Of a DNA stretch of 11,421 nucleotides, positions 7,123-11,421 are shown piece after piece. Source of the stretch: a bacterium (GTDB lineage Bacteria > Bdellovibrionota_C > UBA2361 > OMII01); assembly GCA_017853915.1 (NCBI GenBank), contig JAFMIS010000038.1:1-11421 (forward strand). Reading direction: 5' to 3'. Within the stretch, counting starts at the first letter, position 1, and each line of letters starts with the position of its first letter. Under the pieces are notes generated by a model. That model was not told where the DNA came from. It did no database searches and was given only the letters and a program-made list of their open reading frames with translations. Position numbers and translations under genes: made by a program.

Positions 7123-8424
7123 CTAACGACGACGGCGTAGGTGACCGGGTTTTTGTGGATGATCGTGATGCTCATGGACGGCATGCTCTGAGTCAAGTAG
7201 GGATTTGAGCAGGTGAAGCCTCTGCGCATCCTCTCGGGTAAATCCGGTAATCTCAACCAAGCTGATCAGCTCATGCAGTAACGCCGAGCGCTTGAAAGAG
7301 CCTGCCTTGAGGTTCTGAGGTGGTATTGATCGCACCCGACTCCAAAGGTTGAGGAGCATTGAGATTCGCTCCCGCTCTTTGCGCGGCACCATCAGGCGCG
7401 TGAACGCCGAGTTTAGTCGTTCTCCCAAATCAGCGGGATCTCCCGAGGAGTCCGCTAGATCCCGCAGCCAGATCGAATCTCCCGCGGTAAATAGGCCGAT
7501 AATCGCCAACACAACGGTCGGAGATATCTCGTGTCCCTCGACGACAAGGTCGTCGATTTTTTCCAAGCACAGGCTGAAATCACTCTCCGCGGAGAGTAAG
7601 CGACCATTATTCTCGAGAAGCTCTGGCAACAGGAATTCAAGCAATCCAGTTTCACCCAAAAGAGAGAGAATAGTAAGAAAGCAGCCCGACGTTAAATCTT
7701 TTCTAAACTCGTCAAACACTCGTACCTGTGAGCTTTGGGTGATGAGTTCGCAGTTGGCTAGAATAGACTCCCAGCACTGTGGTTCGATGTGAAATCCGTT
7801 TCGCGCGGAATGACGAACAACACGCAGCATGCGTACGGGATCTTCACGAAAACGAGCGTCAGGCTCGCCAATAATTCTGATAATTCCCTGTTTGAGATCT
7901 TCCATGCCGCGCACATAATCGATTATTTCCATCGTTGAAACATCGAGAAAGAGCCCGTTGATAGTAAGATCACGACGCACCGCGTCGGTCTCCTCGGTTC
8001 CATACAGATTGTCATTCGCTACCGGCGCGGGCGCATGACTCTCCTCATCGGGAGTTTCAAGCGGGGTCACAAAATCCCTGAAAGTAGAAACCTCGAGTGT
8101 TTTGCCGTGGCCAAAAAAGATATGAGCTAATTTGAAACGACGACCGATGATTCGGCAATTTCGAAAGAGGGCTTTGATCTGTTTCGGAGTTGCATCAGTT
8201 GAGATATCAAAATCTTTTGGCTTTTTGCCAAGAAGGATATCCCGAACTCCGCCGCCTACTATGTAGGCTTTGAACCCGGCCCGTTGAAGGCGGTACACAA
8301 CCTTTCGGGCGTCATCATCGATGTCATTTTTTCTGATTGAGTGCTGAGAGGAGTCGTAGATGATTGGCTCGAGGGGCTCGTGCTCAGTTTGGACGGTGGT
8401 GTTGGGAACTTCGGTATCGGACAT
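7123..8424 (-). CDS. pcnB: Poly(A) polymerase I (polynucleotide adenylyltransferase)
   Basis: This 433-residue nucleotidyltransferase belongs to the PcnB/CCA-transferase superfamily. PcnB adds short 3' poly(A) tails that mark RNAs for decay by PNPase and RNase II. Residues counted from the ATG at 8424: GGGVRD at 57-62; DFDIS with catalytic Asp71 and Asp73; RRFKLAHIFFG from 95, whose RRF is typical of PcnB rather than tRNA CCA-adding enzymes; VRRDLTING with the third carboxylate Asp152; and REDPVRMLRVVRHSARN from 193. The C-terminus is basic (RRRR) as in PcnB, but is preceded by an unusual His cluster (HAVHEHHDH). A TTG at 8439 in the same frame would add five residues; neither start has a good ribosome binding site, and coding-like residues continue upstream without a start codon. 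It heads the leftward cluster with lptB. Confidence 0.92.
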   Translation of the reverse strand: MSDTEVPNTTVQTEHEPLEPIIYDSSQHSIRKNDIDDDARKVVYRLQRAGFKAYIVGGGVRDILLGKKPKDFDISTDATPKQIKALFRNCRIIGRRFKLAHIFFGHGKTLEVSTFRDFVTPLETPDEESHAPAPVANDNLYGTEETDAVRRDLTINGLFLDVSTMEIIDYVRGMEDLKQGIIRIIGEPDARFREDPVRMLRVVRHSARNGFHIEPQCWESILANCELITQSSQVRVFDEFRKDLTSGCFLTILSLLGETGLLEFLLPELLENNGRLLSAESDFSLCLEKIDDLVVEGHEISPTVVLAIIGLFTAGDSIWLRDLADSSGDPADLGERLNSAFTRLMVPRKERERISMLLNLWSRVRSIPPQNLKAGSFKRSALLHELISLVEITGFTREDAQRLHLLKSLLDSEHAVHEHHDHPQKPGHLRRRR

Positions 8425-8638
8425 GAAAGTGTTAATCAATTCATTTTTTACTTCATCGGCATAGCCACTGATGTGCTGGGCCTTGAGCGTTGGGCAGTGT
8501 GCATCCCTATCATTCTAGATAAATCAAGAACTTGGCCTTGCCTCGAGCTTGGCCCTAACTCTACGAGGGGCGCCCATATTTCTCAAGGGCGAGGGGTGAC
8601 AGTTGGGCTTCGCACCTAGTTTAAAAAAGGATTTTGGG
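8425..8638. other. Upstream region of pcnB, no gene recognised
   Basis: Small frames on both strands show no family resemblance or ribosome binding site. The sequence contains CTTGGCC twice as a direct repeat (about 8532-8538 and 8549-8555), the palindrome GGGCGCCC near 8568-8575, and TAGAAT-like hexamers on the minus strand without a matching -35. The pcnB promoter presumably lies here but I cannot place it. Confidence 0.4.
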
Positions 8639-8748
8639 TTTTGGGCCTAGAATTTACCCGGCTTCGATGGCCGGATTTGCAGGCATATGCCGGTAAAAGC
8701 AAGTAAATACGGAGCGTTACGCCGCTACACTATTGTCAGGGCCCAAAA
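8639..8748 (+). ncRNA. Candidate structured RNA element closed by a 9-bp stem
   Basis: TTTTGGGCC (8639-8647) pairs perfectly with GGCCCAAAA (8740-8748), closing a 92-base interior. Inside are CCGGC/GCCGG (8658-8662 with 8670-8674, 7-base loop), the palindrome GGCATATGCC (8682-8691), and an alternative long pairing of TTTACCCGGC (8653-8662) with GCCGGTAAA (8689-8697). The strand is uncertain: read leftward, the closing stem is followed about 12 bases later by a T-run (minus strand, near 8623-8629). It does not match 6S, SRP, RNase P, tmRNA or a riboswitch class I could recall. It may be a free RNA, part of the long 5' leader of the gene at 8896, or simply secondary-structure-prone DNA. Confidence 0.35.
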
Positions 8749-8784
8749 TAGCTCCTCAAGTTGACCAGAATCAGAGCCGAAGAT

Positions 8785-8821
8785 CCCCTTACAGGGGCAG
8801 TGAAAAGGAATAATCCTGCCC
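8785..8821 (+). promoter_or_regulatory. Two mutually exclusive hairpins in the leader of the 8896 gene
   Basis: CCCCT-TAC-AGGGG (8785-8797) forms a tight hairpin. GGGCAG (8795-8800) can instead pair with CTGCCC (8816-8821). Both use the same three G residues, so only one can form at a time. This is the geometry of a conformational switch, though no ligand-binding core is recognised. Confidence 0.35.
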
Positions 8822-8853
8822 GATGGATACGTTCTCGGTAGTTCCAGTTGTTA

Positions 8854-8889
8854 CCCACGGCGCAAGGCACGTGGGCACTCAGGGAGGAG
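8854..8889 (+). promoter_or_regulatory. Hairpin and strong ribosome binding site before the small ORF
   Basis: CCCACG (8854-8859) pairs with CGTGGG (8870-8875) around a 10-base loop. Six bases later comes the Shine-Dalgarno sequence GGGAGGAG (8882-8889), 6 bases before the ATG at 8896. This is among the strongest ribosome binding sites in the window and settles the start. The stem leaves the site open, so as drawn it would not block translation. Confidence 0.5.
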
Positions 8890-8895
8890 CACCAC

Positions 8896-9132
8896 ATGGC
8901 TCGGCCAATTTATTCTCATGAAGTGTTAGATGCTGACTTCCAATGGTTGATGAACCATTACTGCGAAACGCATCCCTCGGCGATCGTGATCGATCACGCA
9001 TGCCTTCCGATTATTATCGTGCTCGGTGAAGCTAAAGACAAGTTGATAGCCGAAGCCTCAAATGCTCCGGTTCCCGCGGCGCAGGCCCCCGCATCATCTG
9101 ATGAATCTGTCTCCGAAGACCAGGATCAGTAA
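8896..9132 (+). CDS. Small acidic-tailed protein of unknown function (78 aa)
   Basis: I do not recognise the family. The start ATG at 8896 is chosen because a near-ideal GGGAGGAG lies 6 bases upstream; an earlier in-frame ATG at 8848 has none. The protein has a compact N-terminal part (about 1-52, MARPIYSHEVLDADFQWLM then HYCETHPSAIVIDHACLPIIIVLGEA). It contains an alpha-beta pattern, two Cys and four His residues, followed by a low-complexity Ala/Pro then Ser/Glu/Asp tail (about 53-78). No signal peptide or membrane helix is present; the hydrophobic stretch LPIIIVLG is too short to span a membrane and looks like a buried strand. It stands alone, divergent from pcnB, behind a long structured leader. 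The Cys/His content hints at metal or cofactor binding, but that is speculation. Confidence 0.75.
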   Translation: MARPIYSHEVLDADFQWLMNHYCETHPSAIVIDHACLPIIIVLGEAKDKLIAEASNAPVPAAQAPASSDESVSEDQDQ

Positions 9133-9184
9133 AAGCCGCTCTTCAGTTCAATCTCTTCGATACGGCATGTTTCGCAGCTACGAG

Positions 9185-9238
9185 AGGGTGTCCGACCCTT
9201 CGTTGCTCACCAACACGAGCCTTAAAAATGTGCTTGTG
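9185..9238. terminator. Weak hairpins between the two convergent small genes
   Basis: AGGGT-GTCCG-ACCCT (9185-9199) and CACGAGC/GCTTGTG (9214-9220 with 9232-9238, one G-T pair, 11-base loop) lie in the 107 bases between convergent stops. The second hairpin ends one base before the stop codon of the leftward gene and contains a TAAAAAT loop. Neither has a downstream T-tract, so terminator function is a guess from position. Confidence 0.25.
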
Positions 9239-9239
9239 A

Positions 9240-9578
9240 CTACTCTTCCATAAGGAAGATCTCACCGTACGATTCAGGCAAGATGTCACACTTATAGTCG
9301 GTGCGAAGGATCTGCCACAGTGGCTTTTTGCAGAGTGTCAGGTATTCGGCCGGGTCTCGTCTCGGTTTGAAAGGCCCCTTGTGGCGCTGCGCGAGCAAGG
9401 CTTTTTTGCGAGCTTCGCGCTCTGAATACTTGTTCTGTTTGACCCACTGTAAAATCCACAAGGAGCCTGATATTAGGCCCGCTATGATCACCACGATTCC
9501 GAAGGTGAGCACTTCGGCTTCGCCTCTCTGAGAGCGTTTGGATCTATACGTGCGAGTAGGACGAGCCGAATCGGTCAT
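9240..9578 (-). CDS. Predicted single-span membrane protein, unknown function (112 aa)
   Basis: I do not recognise the family. The N-terminal 20 residues are basic and Ser/Thr/Arg-rich (RPTRTYRSKRSQRG). One hydrophobic helix follows at about 24-44 (LTFGIVVIIAGLISGSLWILQ), then a strongly basic segment (KYSEREARKKALLAQRHKGPFKPRR) and a mixed C-terminal part with two Cys residues and an acidic end (about 78-112). Positive charge on both sides of the helix leaves the topology ambiguous. There is no lipobox or cleavage site. The ATG at 9578 has no clear ribosome binding site, but the membrane-protein pattern, with hydrophobic residues confined to one block, argues for a real gene. It lies 137 bases downstream of the UvrA-like gene on the same strand and could share its transcript. 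The overlapping plus-strand frame lacks such a pattern. Confidence 0.65.
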   Translation of the reverse strand: MTDSARPTRTYRSKRSQRGEAEVLTFGIVVIIAGLISGSLWILQWVKQNKYSEREARKKALLAQRHKGPFKPRRDPAEYLTLCKKPLWQILRTDYKCDILPESYGEIFLMEE

Positions 9579-9621
9579 AAGAGTAGCCTGTATACGAACA
9601 GAGTCTTTAGTTCTGTTATGG

Positions 9622-9650
9622 TCGCTAACTGTTCGAATGTGATTTAGCGA
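9622..9650. repeat. 7-base inverted repeat upstream of the membrane-protein gene
   Basis: TCGCTAA (9622-9628) and TTAGCGA (9644-9650) are perfect inverted arms around a 15-base centre, 44-72 bases before the ATG at 9578. The spacing would suit a dimeric regulator or a long-loop RNA hairpin. No T-tract follows. Confidence 0.35.
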
Positions 9651-9715
9651 GGCTCTGATAAGTCTCTGATATCGCGTGTATTTTTAAGGGGCTACGCTCC
9701 TCGTCACTCACAGCA

Positions 9716-11421
9716 TCAGGCAGTCACTTCTATAACGTAGGCCTTACCTAGCTCAGCCGCCTGATTAAAAATTACACTCCAGTTGCCGAGTTGTTGTGCG
9801 CTTAGAAACAAGCTGGGTTCCTCAAGGAGGATCAGAGAGGGATTCGACGGGGTGGCGCGTGCTAGGGCGATTACCAGTTCGAGCGCGCGCGATTCCGAAT
9901 CGCTCAGGAGTTCCAGCGGCATTCCGAGAGGAAGATGCCCAAGGTCCATGGTGATGATGAGATCTAAAACCTTAGAGACCTTTGGTAAGGCGCGTAGAGT
10001 CTCGAGAGAGTCGGCGATCGGGCGATTGAGCATCTCAGGCAGAGATGTTCCCTTGAATAGAGTCTTGTGGACCGTGGCTGTGTACCGTTGCCCCTGGCAT
10101 ATGTGGCATGGACTGGCGATTGGGCGAGGCAGCTCTTCAAGATGCTCAAGCAAGACTCCCAGTCCTCCGCACCCTGAGCAGAGGCATGGGTTCTTTCGAG
10201 CACGATCGATCGCGAAGTCTTTTGCTGTCAATCCGCGACTCTTCGCATCTAGAGAGGCGGCAAAAAGATTGCTCAAGGCTTCCATGAGTCCGATGTGACG
10301 AGCGACGATCGCGCCGGTATATCTTCGTGGCTGGAATACTGAGACCGGAAATAATTGGAACGGTCGTTGGATCTGAGCCGTTATAACGCCCCGGTTCGTG
10401 CCCTCCGAAGATTGGAGGGCGGCATGAAGCTCGCCCCAGAGATTGATCTTAGGGAATGATGCTTGTCTGAGGGTGACTCGTCTCGATAACTCGACGATTA
10501 GCGGCGTAGTAAGTGGTTGCGATAGCGAGAGCGTTCCCAGGGAGGGTATGGCTTTGCCCGAATTGCTCAAGACTTCCCCTGAATTGTGCTCGATGGCCTT
10601 GCAATCGAAGAGGCCTGAAGAGCATATCATGCTAGGGTACTGCCCCGTTATCTTTTCAATACTGGCGGCCAGAGCCCTGCCTGAGTCTCCACCGGCGAGA
10701 CCCCGCGGCAGGTCGATAATAACAACACCTCCGCGAAGCCTCCATTCTTGGGCGCTCTTAATAAGCGAGAGGAGCGCCAGCTCGCGCGCTGTCAAACTAC
10801 GGATAGGAGTGCCAAGAGCAAGGTGCCCCACACCAAATTCGGCACATATCTCGGCGCTGCCGCGCAGCTCCTCGATAGTAGTGCCAGCAAATGATTCTAC
10901 TGGTCTTGCCAGAATATCCCTTAACGTTACGCCGTCGACGAGTATCCGATCAAGTTCAGGTTCCGATGAAAGCTCCCGTTCGTGTCCGCGCGAGATCGCG
11001 CGCGTCGCTACCTCCCACCGCGGGGGTTGGTAGCCTCGTTGGCAGGTCTGGCACCAACCGTAGCGATTGAGAGTGACTTTTGATGAACCATCCAGGCACA
11101 CGAATGTAGCGTCCGGTATGAGCCACAACGAGCGAGCGAGAGCGGATAATCTCCCCATCATAGTGTCAGAGCATCGCCCTGAGTCCAGAGCCACCGCTGA
11201 TCGAGCAGTCGATGCCTCGGTTGGTATGAATCCATGGATGTCTGCCCATAGACGCATATCCTCGTGTGGACCCTCTACCGATATGGCGATAGATCGTTCA
11301 TGCCAGTGTTGAGCGATATAGTTCAGTAAGGTCGTCGGGCTCGGAAAAACTGGGGTCGCATGCTCGCAGATTGCGCACCTTTGAGCGCGGGCGTCTTTTG
11401 CGATTGCCACCAACAATGCAG
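9716..11421 (-). CDS. Divergent UvrA-like protein with degenerate ATPase motifs, 5'-truncated by window edge
   Basis: The frame is open to the right edge, so the N-terminus and any first P-loop are outside. Residues below count from the TTG at 11416. The order of UvrA landmarks is retained: a CxxC at 14-17 like the RCPxC near UvrA residue 120; CQTC at 122-125; FGVGHLALGTP at 194-204, where UvrA has VGLNYLTLSRS; RRYTG, then LSNLFAASLDAKSRGLTAKDF at 381-401, aligning with UvrA TYTGVF, then RELFAGVPESRARGYTPGRF; zinc ligands C413xxC416 and C437xxC440; FKGTSLPEMLNRPIADSLE, then MDLGHLPLG. The catalytic parts are eroded: the first signature reads SLTARELALLSL, Walker B IIDLP lacks the Glu, no second P-loop exists, the second signature reads LLSDSESRALEL, Walker B is LLEEPS, and the H-loop reads VIEVT. 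The insertion domain is missing and the protein stops about 70 residues early. It is probably a non-ATPase UvrA paralogue, perhaps DNA-binding or a regulator. Confidence 0.75.
   Translation of the reverse strand, partial: ALLVAIAKDARAQRCAICEHATPVFPSPTTLLNYIAQHWHERSIAISVEGPHEDMRLWADIHGFIPTEASTARSAVALDSGRCSDTMMGRLSALARSLWLIPDATFVCLDGSSKVTLNRYGWCQTCQRGYQPPRWEVATRAISRGHERELSSEPELDRILVDGVTLRDILARPVESFAGTTIEELRGSAEICAEFGVGHLALGTPIRSLTARELALLSLIKSAQEWRLRGGVVIIDLPRGLAGGDSGRALAASIEKITGQYPSMICSSGLFDCKAIEHNSGEVLSNSGKAIPSLGTLSLSQPLTTPLIVELSRRVTLRQASFPKINLWGELHAALQSSEGTNRGVITAQIQRPFQLFPVSVFQPRRYTGAIVARHIGLMEALSNLFAASLDAKSRGLTAKDFAIDRARKNPCLCSGCGGLGVLLEHLEELPRPIASPCHICQGQRYTATVHKTLFKGTSLPEMLNRPIADSLETLRALPKVSKVLDLIITMDLGHLPLGMPLELLSDSESRALELVIALARATPSNPSLILLEEPSLFLSAQQLGNWSVIFNQAAELGKAYVIEVTA

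Noticed and set aside
8440..8514. Extension of PcnB upstream of 8439
   Set aside because: Coding-like residues continue to a TAG at about 8515, but there is no ATG, GTG or TTG in that part of the frame.
8341..8619. 92-residue plus-strand frame over the pcnB start
   Set aside because: It lies largely antisense to the conserved pcnB gene region and has no ribosome binding site or family likeness.
9625..9650. tRNA T-arm-like GTTCGAAT
   Set aside because: No acceptor, anticodon or D-arm could be paired around it and no CCA end follows.
9660..9715. Intrinsic terminator after the UvrA-like gene (GGAGC/GCCCC stem near 9690-9702)
   Set aside because: On the minus strand the 5-base stem contains an A-C mismatch, and the following TTAAAAAT is not a T-tract.
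10443..11033. 196-residue plus-strand frame opposite the UvrA-like gene
   Set aside because: It is Arg/Ser-rich antisense translation with no motifs, while the minus strand carries ordered UvrA landmarks.

Overview
This window looks like chromosomal DNA from a Gram-negative bacterium with about half G+C. It encodes an outer-membrane TonB-dependent receptor, the LPS-export ATPase LptB, a proteobacterial-type poly(A) polymerase PcnB, RapZ and sigma-54. The lptB-rpoN-hpf-rapZ order and the N-terminus of the RpoN protein resemble the deltaproteobacterial groups (Myxococcota, Bdellovibrionota, Desulfobacterota and relatives). That placement is an inference; no rRNA or clade-specific marker is present.

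Left part (1-2823): the C-terminal three quarters of a ZnuD-like TonB-dependent receptor runs rightward off the left edge and converges, with 8 bases between stop codons, on metK (S-adenosylmethionine synthetase, leftward). metK has a plausible promoter, a short palindrome and a strong ribosome binding site.

Middle part (3075-8424): a leftward cluster pcnB-lptB-rpoN-hpf-rapZ. pcnB and lptB are 14 bases apart. hpf and rapZ overlap by 4 bases through a TTG start. rpoN and hpf each have a longer leader (261 and 366 bases) carrying repeats that may be regulatory. The cluster joins RNA 3'-end tailing, LPS transport, sigma-54 transcription, ribosome hibernation and RapZ-type RNA/envelope control. 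The ptsN or hprK gene often found between hpf and rapZ is absent.

Right part (8425-11421): a long gene-free stretch (about 8425-8895) that can fold extensively and ends in a structured leader with a strong ribosome binding site before a 78-residue unrecognised protein. That gene converges on a leftward gene for a 112-residue single-span membrane protein. Beyond it, running in from the right edge, is the most unusual item: a highly diverged UvrA relative. It retains the UvrA fold landmarks and the C-terminal zinc-binding cysteines. It has lost the second Walker A P-loop, both ABC signature motifs, the Walker B glutamate of the first domain and the last ~70 residues. It looks like a non-catalytic UvrA paralogue rather than a repair enzyme. 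I saw no CRISPR array, insertion sequence, tRNA or rRNA gene.
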